Assembly: GCA_009746045.1 (NCBI GenBank)
Contig: RPFO01000184.1
Location: 325,881 to 389,880 of the forward strand
Reading direction: 5' to 3'
DNA length: 64,000 bases
DNA from: Mesostigma viride
Lineage: Eukaryota > Streptophyta > Mesostigmatophyceae > Mesostigmatales > Mesostigmataceae
Part shown: positions 32,698 to 61,500 of the stretch, piece by piece
Layout of the letters: every line of letters begins with the position of its first letter
Position numbering within the stretch: the first letter of the stretch is position 1
Notes under the pieces: model-generated
The model's database searches: none
What the model saw: the letters and a program-made list of their open reading frames with translations, nothing else
Told to the model about the DNA's origin: nothing
Program-made: the position numbers and the translations under genes

Positions 32698-34883
32698 TTA
32701 GCTGAGGGCTTTGCTAGAGCTGCCTCCTGCATCACCGATCAAGGAATACAGCAGCGGGATCTCTTTGCTATTTTTATCCTCCAGGATGTTGAGCTCCCGC
32801 GCGAGGAAGGCGCGCTGGAAGGGCGGCACCTCGGGCTGTCCAGATTCGGGGATGAGGACGGACAGGGTGTCCAAGTACTGGTTGTATACCAGGTACTCCC
32901 TGCATGCGGGTTCGCCGCACATAGTGCAGGGGTTTAAGAACAGAATTTTCTCCAAGATTCATGAGGTTAAGGAAAATACATAAGAAACAGTAAAATAAAG
33001 AAATAATATTAATTGCTCAACTAGGATCCGCACGGGGTGTCAGGAGGGGAAAAGGGGTAGGATTCTACAGTCCTAGAATTATGAGAACTTCGGTTAGTTC
33101 GGTAAATCATTAGGACAAAGGCTACGTGTTTATAAATAATGAATTTAATAAACTACTCAATTGGGACAAAGGATGGAGGGCTTGCTACCAAAAAGGAACG
33201 CGGAATGCCCAGGATAACCAAGGGTAGATGGCGAGTGGCCAAGATTACAAGATCGAATGCATTATGCACGTGCATCCATCCACCTAGACGTGTTAGCAAT
33301 ATGTCTAGAGCAGGGGCAGACTTGGGAGGATAACTGCGGTGCAACTCCATGACATTAACACGAGCCTGTGCCGATTAAATGCCTAAGTCATTGAGAATGC
33401 TCATGCAGTAATTGAGCACTTAGTAATAACTAAATAGTTTAGCACTAGGCAAATTAGCACGTGATAACGCTGAGGCCTGTGCCAATTGTCTCACTGTCAC
33501 TATAATCACTACAGTGATGTCAAGCCCAGGCCGATGACTTCACCACTCACTATACTACAGTGATGTCAAGACCGGGCCAGTGGCCTCACTGCTCGCTATA
33601 CTACAGTGATGTCAACACCGGGCTGATTATCTCGCGGATAAACCTGGAGGGCAGGTTTACTGTTACATGTGATTGAAACCAAAAGTCAACCAACAAAAGG
33701 AGATAATTATTACGACTACGCGTGTGAACCAGCAAGTTGAAAGGAATTTCCTATTGTTGGAAAAGTAGAGACACGGCAGGGACTGGCAGTACCGGAGCAA
33801 GGAAAACATGCGTGATGCTGGTCGAAACATGAGACATCAACAAAGGGTATAGCACATTCTGTCACAGGGTTTCCAGTTATTAAAGGCAGGGTAAGGTGAA
33901 CACGCCCCGGCAGCATTCTGTGGAGAGAGCGCTCTGTGGCCTGCCCTATTGCGGCAGTGAGAGAAGCTAGGGCGCCCTCCCTCCTCGTTGGGTATATAGG
34001 GTTGAAGGTTCCTTTACTCTGTATTGGCACCCACGTGACGCAGTCATGTGCTTATTATTAAGGTGAACAGAAAACAGGGTGAACACGAAAAAGGGCTCAC
34101 TACAATAGAGGACAAGTAGGAGATACGTTATGGTGCGGATCAAGGCATGATCGTCAATCAAGCTAGTTGGTGTGGCTATATATGAAACAGGGTATGGACA
34201 AGATAAAGTTGGGGTACGTGCGTGCCTGAACCTTGACCTGTCTACAAACACTAATTGCGTGCCTGGAGTGGCCGTACCTGATCAGTTCGTTGATGATGAG
34301 GTTCTCGTTGGATAGCTCCGGCCGTGGACGGTCCTGAGAAAATCGATGACGCAGACGAACGGTAACCAAGGTATTAGCACCTCTACCCACCAAAACGCAC
34401 TTTGTGGGGGTATAACAAAACGAATGACAAACTACTAGAACTCCTACGTTCCACGAGGGTGACCCCATTTTGGGGGTCAGCTTGCTGGGGCGTAGTTTCA
34501 TAGGATGACAGTATTCCTGTATTCACGCTGTTCTGAGCTGCGGGAAGGAACGAGTAACCCAGTAGATGCCGACAAGAGCTCGCCGACCAACCTGGCGATC
34601 ATCCAGACTATTGAAGATTTCAGCTCGTATCTTGGCTTTGACAGCCCGAAGGACGCCTTTATTCTCAAGAGTTTCCCGCAGAGCTGCAATCAGGCGCACA
34701 TGGAGGGACGCGCGGTAAGATAAGGCATATATTAGCTTCCCTGGTAAGCATCCTTAGCTTGTGCGCTCCTCGCCTCCTTATAGCATACTATGATTAGAAA
34801 TATATAATTTCTCGGCCCTTTCCGAATTAACAGCGCAACAACGTCGCTTTCTCACCGTCTTTCAGGTCAACGAGGGTGGCCAT
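32698..34883 (-). CDS. CEP20: FOR20/CEP20-like centrosomal (basal body) protein, 4 exons
   Basis: The spliced model has exons 34883-34856, 34683-34592, 34333-34278 and 32899-32698, giving 125 residues. All three introns are GT-AG and phases agree. The protein starts MATLVDLKDALRETLENKGV and has a LisH-type helix pair with NENLIINELIREYL (about residues 50-64). Next are SVLIPESGQP and FLARELN, and a C-terminal IPLLYSL. These are the conserved blocks of the FOP N-terminal-like family. Family members sit at centriolar satellites and basal bodies and are needed for cilium assembly. Human FOR20 is about 174 residues; the extra C-terminal tail is missing here. The gene runs divergently from NAE1, with 832 bp between the start codons. 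Confidence 0.9.
33490..33640 (-). repeat. Three-copy tandem repeat of about 57 bp in CEP20 intron 3
   Basis: The block CTACAGTGATGTCAA...GGGC recurs about every 57-60 bp at about 33508, 33565 and 33600-33640. It is not obviously related to the neighbouring exons. Confidence 0.75.
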
Positions 34884-35715
34884 GGGCGGATCTTGGCACG
34901 AACTGCGATTCCGCAGGACAAAAAACTCTGCGTAACCTGGCCGCGAAGCAAAGCTGTTAACCAGAGTTGCTGGCTGCCCAGAATGATAAGGAATGATTTT
35001 CCTCTAACATCGCGGCGCCGACCAAATTGGAGTCAAGAAAATCTACATGACTAAAGTCACAGATATTTGCCCGATCCTGACCCGAGGGCCAAATACAACA
35101 ATCACCCAAGTCCGCTGAATTCACTTCCCTCTTCAATTATGTATTGTTGATTAATTGTTTCCAGCGGGTTGCGTGGAGGGAGGAACAGGGGCGGGAAACC
35201 AATTGCAAATTTCCCGCGGATTTTCTTCCCAAGTGCGGCTGCGCTGGTCTGCATGACGTCCAGGCCTCCAGGGAAGGCATGTTCTTCAGTCCTTGTCACA
35301 TGTGACAGCTGGCAGAGATCCAAGGTTTCCATGCAAGGGCGCGCGGCAGTGTTACAGTACTGTAATTGTGAGCAGGTTGTGAGTGTTAATTATTGTATCC
35401 CGCCAAATGATGAGGGCCACCCGCCACCCCGACAGCCGGATGTCTGACCTGCAACGTAATTGTGCGCACGAAACAGTGGGTCTACCGCTGATTTATGTTC
35501 CATGGCGCACTAAATTGCACTTTCTTCAACAGGGCATGTAGGCTAGATTAGGAGATATTCAAGCAAGCCGTAGTATCCTAAATGTCTGGGTGGTGAACAG
35601 GATTTTTGGGGCAGGAATTGAGAATTACCGTGGCCCATCTCGTGCCCAGGTCTGCGCAGAATAGTGTTGTTCTGCAGCAGTAGTAAGAGCACCGCCAACA
35701 CATCCAGAAGGCAAC
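34884..35715. promoter_or_regulatory. Shared divergent intergenic region of CEP20 and NAE1
   Basis: The 832 bp between the two start codons must hold both 5' regions. I see no TATA box at a convincing distance from either start. Small frames here have no support. Confidence 0.4.
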
Positions 35716-51751
<16,036 letters not shown>

Positions 51752-52769
51752 TGTCCCAACCGGGACTTTGCCATCTCCCACATGGCATCCTTACAAAGGA
51801 TGGCAAGCTAGGTGCACTGCCTAACTAGGCAGTAGCCACGCTCCTGTGCACTAGCTGGATTTATGGGCGGTGACAATCGGAATGCGGCAGCAGTGCCATT
51901 GTCAATTTGTCATGGCCAGGCTTTGCCTTACCGTGATCCTTGGCTGACTTTGTGAAACTAAACTCATTAAACTGTGCTAATGCACCATGGTCATTGTTCA
52001 TTCTCATGAGAAATGATGTTCGATCTGATGGAGATGGATGTTACCTGCGTCCTACAAAGTACTTAGGGTTTTCACCACACACAGACATTGTCATGTTTGA
52101 CTCATGTATTTGGCATCTCGCTCTGCCTCTGGTGCCCCTGGACAGCTCTCATATACAAGAAATGTGATCAAGGGAGCCCTACTAAGTATGCCCCCGAGCG
52201 GCCTTTGGTCATGCCTGTAATGTAGAGGCACTTATTGTGTTTTTAAAGCCTGCAGCGGCAGCTAGGCCACGCGGGCCGGGCCTGATGGCATAATTAATGG
52301 CTAAAACGCGAAGCTCCGGCCCATTATCATGGTTAGCTTAGCCATACGTATACGGCTCGCTAAACAGCATTTCATGCTCTGCCTCCAATTGTGTACCCTG
52401 TAGCCTTGATCCCAGCTTGAATGCGCACATGCATGGCGCAAGATTTTCTGTAGCCGTATACTTGTAATCAGAGTATACTTGTATAGCTACTTGGGGACAC
52501 CAGCTAATTGGCGTGTTTTAAACTGGCGCCGGCCTCTTAACGAGTTCCATGAGCCAGAATCGATCTGTGTGGCCTCTTCTTGATCGTGAGGCAGCCTTAC
52601 TCCATCCGCGGTATGCATGTGCTCTAGAAAAAAAAAAAATGACAAAGCTAAGTTAGCGGCAACCACAATCGCTAAACTATCACTCCCAGTGAGCAGTTAG
52701 TTTGATCCTCTTGCCTGCAGGTCTGTCAAGGCAATGAGAGTAGAAGGCGTTTGTCCCTGCCTCCTCGCT
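51752..52769. other. Intergenic, nothing recognised
   Basis: 3' flank of NAE1. There is an A run at about 52629-52640 and no supported frame or repeat. Confidence 0.5.
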
Positions 52770-53640
52770 GTGCATCAATCGATTAATTAATTAATTAATT
52801 AGACTCGTGCTGTCGTTGGGGAGTCACGGAGCATTAACCCCGGTGGATGGATGGATGGGTGCAAACAGTCCTACCGGTCCAATCTAACTACATCAGCTAC
52901 CGTATTCGACAACAATAATGAACAGGTAGGGCGACAGCACGCAGCCCTGCCACACACCCTTCTGTAGCTAGAGGGCATGATGGCGTGGTCCCGTAAGAAG
53001 TGCGCACCGAAGTGGTGGACCCCTCATACAGGTTGCGGATGACAGCAATAAGGGGGCGGGGGATCTGGAACAGAGCGAGGATGTCCCATAGCGCAGGCCA
53101 GAAAACCGAATCGAAGGCTTTGATGAAGTCCACCAGCACAAGGTGCATGCAAAGGGGACTCACCAGGCTGAAGGCGTTGCAGTTCCTCAACAAGTCGGCG
53201 AGTAGCGAAGAGCGCCTGTACTGTGTTGCGACCTGAACGGAAGCCGTGCTGAGTCTCGCTGAAGTGACCGTCCAGGGCCGTGCGCAGGCGGTTCAGGATG
53301 AGCCGCATAAGAAGCTTGAGGGGGGCACTTTGGATGCACACCCCTCTGTAGTTGCCGGGGTCGGCTGGCGACCCCTTGTCCTTGTACAGCATCGTGCGAA
53401 AACTGTGTTGCCAGGCTGCTGGAGGCGGTTGCGACGACAGCAGAAGGCGGTTGCAGATATCCCGGAAGAGCAGCATAACACCAGTGTCTTCAAATTCGGC
53501 TGCAAGTTTTACAACTGCGGCAGGAATCTCGTCAATCGATGCAATCGGGGATGTACGGTACCTACTCGAGAGATCCGGCGTCCCCAGTGACTCTCCCAGC
53601 GCCGGAGGCCGGCCGCACGTGAATGTAAATTATTGATCGA
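52770..53640 (-). pseudogene. LINE fragment: RT N-terminal part fused to 3' tail
   Basis: On the minus strand from about 53590, non-LTR reverse transcriptase blocks appear in order. These are GNYRGVCIQ, QHGFRSGRNTVQA, LVDFIKAFDSVFW (motif A) and, after a frame change, WQGCVLSPYLFIIV (motif B). The sequence then passes directly to a 3' untranslated end (ACCGGTAGGAC, CCGGGGTTAATGCTCC, GACTCCCCAACG) and an ATTA-repeat tail at about 52780-52800. The catalytic ADD box and everything after it are missing, so this is an internally deleted copy. The same 3' end occurs on the plus strand at 59860-59977. Confidence 0.82.
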
Positions 53641-55304
53641 ATGATCCATGTGGTGTGTACAGATCAGGTAGATACATCAGATAGACTAGCTGGCACCAAG
53701 CCCGCCCAGCCTGGGCGATATGTCCTCACCTGGCGTGCCCCCGGCCGCGCGCGGCAGGGCCGCCACCCGTGGACTTTTCGTGATAGACTCGGCATGGACA
53801 TGTGCTACACTAGACGTGACGGGCTCACCCCCGGGCAGCCTCCTGGTTTGTCTGTAATATGGAGGCAGATGGTGCGCAAGGATAGATGGCAAGTAGTGAT
53901 GAAGGAGACCACCCCCAAGCCTGTGGGGGCTCCGCGTGTGACCAAGCATGGCATTCATAGCGATTCGGGCCGCGGTGCCCACACCCCTGTAACAAGGACC
54001 TAGATAGCTTATACCATCCATTCCATCCCATGTTCCGCTCCCACTGAGGGCTTATGCTCACGTGACGCAGTCACGTGTCTATTAATTTAATTTAATTAAT
54101 GTGGTGTGTTTTTATAAAATAAAGTGGAGATGATGGTCAAGCTAGCTTCTAGTTGCAGGGTTGCGGGCACCACGACCCGAATCATTAATTTTACCGAATT
54201 CGGTCACACGCGTCACCCCAGGCTTCGAGTCAGGTTGGGTGTCCTTCATCACCACCTGCCAGCCATCTATCTTTGCCAGTCATCTGCCCCCGGCCAGATC
54301 ACAGATATTATAGATAGGAGGCTGCCTGGGCGCATGAGGTTGTTCTTCCTATTGGATAGTCGTACATGTCCTAGAATAGGCCAGGCCTAGTCTATCATAA
54401 AATTACTGTATGGAACATGCTGAGCGCCTCGCTTAGCATCTTGGTGACGTACAGCGCGCTGTCAAGCGGCCAAGCTTGAAGCAAGTAGCCCATCCCATTC
54501 CACTTCCCATCCCTGGGCCAGCGGAAGTCCTCAGAGGCCCACTGAGGACTTATGCTCACGTTATACAGTCAATGTCCAGACATAATTTATCAATAGTGGA
54601 GGTGTCTAGCTAGTGTGCGTGGGCCAGCAGAAGTCCTCAGAGGCCCACTGAGGACTTATGCTAACGAAACGCAGTCTATGTGTACGTAATGGATCAGTAG
54701 TGGAGGTGTCTCTAGTGCTTCACTAGTGATGAGACACACAGAGTCACTAAATGGTTAGCATAATGCATGAAATAGTCGGACAATATGTAAGAAAAAATAA
54801 TTTTATTCATTATAAATGGGACAAGGTACACTTTGCATTCAGGACACTATATACATTGATTGATGCATGATATGCCTTGATCCGCTGCACACAGCTGGCC
54901 AGGTTACTAGACGATGGCTAAAGGTTTATTTACATGGGCGTCAAGGTCACTAGTTCTAGGAGCTCGATTAACCCCACCAAGGCATTCCCAGCAGCTCGTA
55001 GACTTCCATGGGTCGGGCCCGTTTCCTGCACTATACAGAGTTTGAAGCTCAGGCCTCTTCCCGCGCTAACCTCGATCACACCTTTAGTGGCTGCTGTCGC
55101 ACACTATGGACGGGCAGTGATGTACACAAAACAGGACCAAAATTTATCGCCCGTGGCTGCTAGCATAGTCTGATGACAGACGGGTCACAAGAACAACCCC
55201 TTTCTAAAAACGGGCTAACCCAGCTAGTCTGACTGCTGACAGGCAAACCCAGTTTAATCCCTATACCACTGGCCAATACTATAACCCTTTGGGTTCAACC
55301 CAGA
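53641..55304. other. Repeat-bearing intergenic region
   Basis: Contains three copies of the dispersed ACTGAGGACTTATGCTCACG repeat (54015-54100, 54490-54580, 54620-54680), the last two sharing an additional upstream GGGCCAGC.GAAGTCCTCAGAGG block. The region 54700-55304 is the 3' flank of HSP70. No gene is seen. Confidence 0.6.
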
Positions 55305-57624
55305 TTAGTCCACCTCCTCGATCTTAGGCCCGCCGGCCGCGGCTGTCCGCCCGCCGCCCATCCCCCCGGGCATACCCCCCGGCATCCCCCCCGGCATTCC
55401 CCCCGGGAAACCCCCTGGGAACCCACTGGCCATGCCCTCAGGTACCCCGCCCGCCGCGCCGCCCGCTGCGTACGCCTTTGCGATGATCGGGGAGCAGACC
55501 TGCTCGAGCTCCTTGCGCTTGTCCTCGAACTCGTCCGCCTCGGCCATCTGGTTCCCGTCCAGCCACTTGATGGCCGCCTCGACCGCGTCCTCCGCCTTCT
55601 TCTTGTCCTCGGGCGACAGCTTGGCCGCGATCCCGCCCTCGCGCAGCGTGTTGCGCATGTTGAACGCATAGCTCTCAAGCCCGTTCTTGGCCTCCACCTT
55701 CTTCATCTGCACCTCGTCCTGCGCCTTGTAGGCTTCTGCGTCCTTGACCATGCGCTCAATCTCGTCCTTGGACAGCCGGCCTTTGTCGTTGGTGATCGTG
55801 ATCTTGTTCTTGTTCCCGCTTGCCTTGTCCTCGGCGGAGACGGACAGGATCCCGTTTGCGTCGACGTCGAACGTGACGGTGATCTGCGGCACGCCACGTG
55901 GCGCGGGCGGGATGCCAGAGAGCTCAAACTTGCCCAGCAGGTGGTTGTCGCGCGTCATCTTGCGCTCGCCCTCGTACACCTGGATCAGTACGCCGGGCTG
56001 GTTATCTGCGTAGGTGGAGAATACCTGCTCCTTCTTGGTGGGAACCGTCGTGTTGCGGGGAATGAGCGCCGTCATAACCCCGCCCGCGGTCTCGATCCCC
56101 AAGCTCAGCGGGGTGACGTCCAGCAGCAGCAAGTCCTGCACCTTGCTCGAGTTGACCCCAGAGAGAATGGCTGCCTGGACCGCGGCGCCGTACGCGACCG
56201 CCTCGTCGGGGTTGATACTCTTGTTCAGCTCCTTGCCGTTGAAGAAGTCCTGCAGCAGCTGCTGCACCTTGGGGATGCGGGTCGACCCGCCCACCAGCAC
56301 GACCTCGTGGACTGAGGACTTGTCCAACTTGGCGTCGCGAAGGACTTGCTCGACCGGGTCCATACACTTGCGGAAGAGGTCCGCGTTGAGCTCCTCGAAA
56401 CGAGCACGGGTGATGGTGGAGTAGAAGTCCACGCCATCGAACAGGCTGTCCAGCTCGATCGTGGTCTGCGCGGCCGACGACAGCGTCCGCTTGGCGCGCT
56501 CGCAGGCGGTGCGCAGCCTCCGCAGGGCGCGGGCGTTCTCACTGATGTCCTTCTTGTGCTTGCGCTTGATCTCGGCGACAAAGTGGGCGACCATGCGGTT
56601 GTCGAAGTCCTCGCCGCCCAGGTGGGTGTCGCCCGCGGTCGCCTTGACCTCGAACACGCCTTCCTCGATGGACAGCAGGGAGACGTCAAAGGTGCCGCCG
56701 CCCAGGTCGAAGATGAGCACGTTCTGCTCACCCTTGTGGCCGCTGTTCTTCTTGTCGAGCCCATACGCGATGGCCGCGGCTGTTGGCTCGTTGATGATGC
56801 GGAGCACGTTCAGGCCGGCGATGGTGCCGGCGTCCTTGGTCGCCTGACGCTGGCTGTCGTTGAAGTAGGCTGCAAGTTGAGGGGGTGGTTGAGCAGATAG
56901 CAGCATAATTGACAGAATCAACACAGTGGAGCAGAGAGTCCTATGGTCAGTACCGAAGTCAGTTTTAGTCAACGAAACTACAGAGACATAAGGAAAACTA
57001 CAGAAAGCCATGATCACATAGCTAGTGCCCAGCTCTCGTAGAAATGCATATCAATTGCAATCAAGACGATAAGAAGGGGAAAACAAACTCAGCTCAAGCT
57101 GTCCAAAAAGACCGAAACGCAAGAGACGGCTGAGGAAAGAAACCCTCGCGGAGCTCCTCCTTACCAGGCACTGTGATGACGGCGTTCTTGACGGGCTTGC
57201 CCAGGTACGCCTCCGCCGTCGACTTCATGCTCATCAGCACCATGCTGCTAATCTCCTCTGCGGAAAACTGCTTGCGCTCGCCCCTGAAGTCTACTTCTAT
57301 CATCGGCTTGTCCGCCGGACCGGACTTGACTTTAAATGAGAAATGCTTCATGTCGGACTGCACGGACGGGTCCGACACCTTGCGACCGATCAGCCTCTTG
57401 GCGTCAAAAACTGTGTTGGCTGGGTTCATCGCCACCTGGTTCTTGGCAGCGTCGCCGACCAAGCGTTCCGTGTCCGTGAATGCGACATAAGAGGGGGTTG
57501 TCCGGTTGCCTTGGTCATTGGCGATAATCTCAACGCGGTCCGACGCAGCATCAAACACGCCAACGCAGCTGTAGGTGGTGCCCAGGTCAATGCCAATCGC
57601 GGGGCCCTCGTTCTTCGCAATCAT
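55305..57624 (-). CDS. HSP70: Cytosolic HSP70 molecular chaperone, 2 exons
   Basis: Exons 57624-57165 and 56869-55305 join at VITVP|AYFNDS across a 295-bp GT-AG intron. The product is 674 residues. The ATPase domain has [10 protein letters not shown] (about 10-19), DLGGGTFD and [10 protein letters not shown]. The substrate-binding domain follows, then a GGMPGG-type repeat and the terminal IEEVD. That terminus marks cytosolic/nuclear HSP70s and binds TPR co-chaperones. There is no signal or transit peptide and no KDEL-type end. Start ATG at 57624 is followed by [16 protein letters not shown], of the usual length before the first ATP loop. The coding sequence is GC-rich and intact. Confidence 0.97.
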
Positions 57625-57784
57625 GGTGTGGCAGCAACGTTAAGAGAGTATCAAGAACGCGGTGTTGAACGCGGAAGGTAGTGCGTTGATTTGGTGGTGG
57701 TTCGCTTATTGTTGGCACTGCTGCTGCTGGGCAGGCCGCTGGCTTCTTATCCCTCTCGCAGCGAAGGCACGTGCTTCGAGTCTC

Positions 57785-57892
57785 TTCGAAACACATGGCT
57801 GCACGAGGCTCCACAACCACCCAGGATCTTCAGGAAAGCCCGGGAACCATGGTGACGCGTTGCTTTTCACGGCGTTTCGTAGCTTCCAGAAC
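57785..57892 (-). promoter_or_regulatory. Heat-shock-element-like sites upstream of HSP70
   Basis: TTCAGGAA (57829-57836) and CTTCCAGAAC (57883-57892) fit the TTCnnGAA core of heat-shock elements. TTCGAA (57785-57790) is a weaker neighbour. They lie about 160-270 bp upstream of the HSP70 ATG. Binding is inferred from the motif and the gene's identity. Confidence 0.55.
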
Positions 57893-58564
57893 CAGTCCAT
57901 CAAGGTCAATTAGAGAAAAGCGCAAGAAAAGGTTCATATTTTTTTATGTTTCCCGTCCCAGTGCTGAATTCCTGGCGCGACGCGGCATAGCAAACACATT
58001 AACCTATCGCGCAGGCGCGATATACATGTACCCGTCCAGATATTTCTAGATTTTAATCACGCATCCAATACCCGAGTATCTGCCAGTAGCTGTACAGATA
58101 TTTATGGGTAAGTCGTTTTTGGTACTGGCGGTTGTCAAGGAAAATTAGGCGCCGCCGCTAATTATTAGGTATTGACGTATTGTACTGCTGACTGCTGAGG
58201 CTCTCGACGGAGGCGTTAGGACTTAGGAGTTAGGAGGCATTAGCAAAATGCAGTAACAGCTGGCAGCGCCACGCAAGCTAGTCTTCGTTATTATTAATGC
58301 TGCCTGCTGGCCACCGCCTTTTCAGTTGCCACGTCTTGCCTGAGTTGCCTCCCAACATTGCACAACAGTACATACATACTGTCGACCTCTCGGGAAATTA
58401 GGAAATATGGATAGGGCGACATGACCCAGCAGCTGAGTGGGCAGGACAAGTAATTATTGTAAATGCGTAGTAGTAGAAATCAAAAACCTCTTTTTTCAGT
58501 AAAATAGAAACGCAAAACAGCCTGTTTTTTATAATCGTGCAGTTCAATTTGCTATCGACTGAAA
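57893..58564. other. Divergent intergenic region between HSP70 and the glycosidase-like gene
   Basis: AT-rich, no supported frame. It must contain the 5' region of the gene starting at 58565. No clear TATA box was identified. Confidence 0.4.
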
Positions 58565-61500
58565 ATGGCAACAACTTTAGGCCTTCCAAGTGCCATAACG
58601 GCTTGTCGGTTGACAGCGCACCGAAGTCTGTGCATTTGCAACCAACGCACACATGGTCAAGTTGCTTCTAGCAAAAACCTAGGGACAAGTTCCGCGCAAT
58701 TCAGGTCCCCCGTCCATCGTATTGCCCTGGGAATCACCCCCCGGAGGCCAGCCTTGACTTGTCGCCGAAGTGCTGCCGTTTGTTCGTCAACCGCGACTCG
58801 GACAGCACTCGGTGGCGAGGGCATTGTGCTGCCCCTAGGAAAACCCGGCGCCTGGGATGATGCCTGCGTGGGAGCTAGCGTCGTCCGCAGATTTTTCACC
58901 GAGGAGGGAGCCCGTTGGCACATCTACTACACGGGGAAGTCCACCAAGGACACGGTCAGCCCTTCCGGCAACCCTGTCCTGGACATGTCCACGGGCTGCA
59001 TTGGCGTCGCCAGCAGCCTCAACGGAGTGCACTGGTCCCGCGGGGAGGGCGAGCTCGACATGAGCGAGCTGGAGGAAGGGGTCGTCCTGCAGCCCGACAA
59101 GAACTGGTGGACGTTCGACACGCGGCACGTCGGCGTGTCGACCCTGACCCTGATGGCCTCGGACAAGGTCCGCTCCGCGGGCAACGTGCACTGGATGTAC
59201 TACTGGGGGGGGAACGGGGAGGCGACCAAGGTCCCGGACAACTACGCGGCGATCATGGGGCTGGAGGCGGGTGCAAAGGTCGAGGGGCTGCTGATGCGTG
59301 CTGGTGTGGCGCTCAGTCAGGTTCGTGGGGCGGTTGATGCGTGCAGAAGTGGTACTCAGTCAGGTAGTTGGGGCGGTTGATGCGTGGTGCCACCGAAACC
59401 ACCACTTATCTATGATTGTTGATTGGCAAAGCCTGGACTTATTTGAATTTACCTTCTCAACCCTGGTTTGCCCCTGTGTAAAATGCACGTCGGCGGTGCA
59501 GGTCCATAGGATCCCCACAGAATGGCAAACCAAACTTTGGGCCTTGGGCCCTGGTGCACCGCTCCTTTTAGCCCCTTAAGACTTTTAGTCAGCCCCGCCG
59601 CCTGATCAAGCCAATAGTACATACCCCTTGTTTCCCTTCAGCTTCTCGCCCATGCACAGCTAGTCGAGGACATGGGGGGCCTAGGCCTCTCCGTGATTTG
59701 GAAAAAGATGATGGACAAGGCCAAGTGGGCCCAGGTCATAGAGGACAGCGAACCCCCTCCCGTGGGGAAGCGCCCGCGTTTGCAAACACGCGGGAAGCAC
59801 GCCAGACAGGTCCCCTAGGGTAGAGAGCTTAGACTAGAGTTGGCTTGATATTGTAGATAGATTAGACCGGTAGGATTGTTTGCATCCATCCATCCATCCA
59901 TCCATCCATCCATCGGGGTTAATGCTCCGTGACTCCCCAACGGGAGCACGAGTCTAATTAATTAATTAGTTAATTAATTCTCGCCCATGTCATCGCCCTC
60001 ACTCAGGGCAGCAATGCATTAGTCTCTCCCTCTCCCTACGAGTGTTTACCCGGTGTATGGCATGGGTGACTTATCTGGGCATTATTCCTTGACGGTTTTA
60101 CATTATAATGAGCCAGACTTTGTGCATCTCTGACTCCCTGACAGAGCTGCTTCTCTGCTTCACTCGCCCACATGCTAGCCTCGTCGTTCCCCACTGGAGC
60201 CATTCCTTGCATCGCGCTGGCCCCTATCATCATACCGTGCACGTGCCCCTGTGAGCATAATAGGGATGACAAGCGCTGGGCGAGGCTTGGCAGGATGAGT
60301 GGCCTCACACTGGTTTGCCCGTGAACGCTCGCTGGCTAGCGTTCAAGAGCGAATGGATCCTTGGGCAGTGTGCATCTCTCTTCAAAGGCAGCGCGCGCCT
60401 CAACTCCAAGGCTTGTGCATCTCTGTACCTGTTGACTTCTCCCTTCTTTGTATTCCTTGCCTGGATTTCTCGGCCCATATCGTCCCAGTAGTGTGCCAGT
60501 ATACCAGTATACGTGCGCCTATACCAGTTACCAGGATACCAGTTCTTTGTGTACCGATGTAATCATGTACTCCATTATAATTCACCATCTCATCAATCCA
60601 TGCACCAGGACAGCAGCAAGCACTTTGCGCGTCTGATAACCCGTTGTCTTCTCGGGATGTCATCTGACAACCCATCCTCCTGTCTACTGCTATTGTACTT
60701 GCCGCTGCCTACAACCTCCTCCAGGCAACAGGCATCAGTTAGCCCGCCTGTTATGCGGGTACCATAGTGCAGGCTCCTGGCATGTGTTCGGCCTTCCGTT
60801 AGACATGAAACCGCAAGTAGTTTGCACACATACAACTCCCCGGCAAGGCTCAACGCACCTCCTAGGCTTTCACAAGGGCAGCCCCTCGTCTCATGGTGAC
60901 CATTGCACTGACCATTGCATTGACCATGATAGTGACCGTGATAGTTGCCATGACCATTATGCCAGACTAGATAGTCGAACATCCCTTTCCATTTCCATCC
61001 CACTGAGGACTTATGCTCACGTGACACAGTCTATTTGTAAATTAGAATGTTTTTATCAGGTGGCGAGGGCAAGCCCTCGTCTCATGTTGACCATTACGGA
61101 GACCATGGTGGTGACCATGACCATTTGACTAGGCTTCATGAGGGCAACCCCTTCAGGGGGTCGATTCTCCAGCACCTAGTCAGTGTTTGTCCTGACCCTT
61201 GCAAAACTGTGTGTGCTCCTCCATGTTTTCCCTGACCTATGCCTGTACTGCATGCCCGTGCTCCTTGCCTGTGTTCCTTGCTTGTGCGCGTTGCTTGTGC
61301 TCGTTGCCCGCAATACCAAACCATCCATCGTCGTCACTTGTCGTCACATCCGCAGGACGGCAAGCACTTTGCGCGCGTGGAAGGGGAGTACCCGAGCGGT
61401 GCGGTCCTTGACGTGGGCAAGGAGGGCGAGTGGGACGCGCTCTATGTGGCCACCCCGCAGGTGAGGGCATGCTTGGGTGTCTTTTGTGTACGTGTTCTAA

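Noticed and set aside
55295-57017. Antisense and shifted frames across HSP70
   Set aside because: GC-rich coding shadow frames of the intact HSP70 gene.
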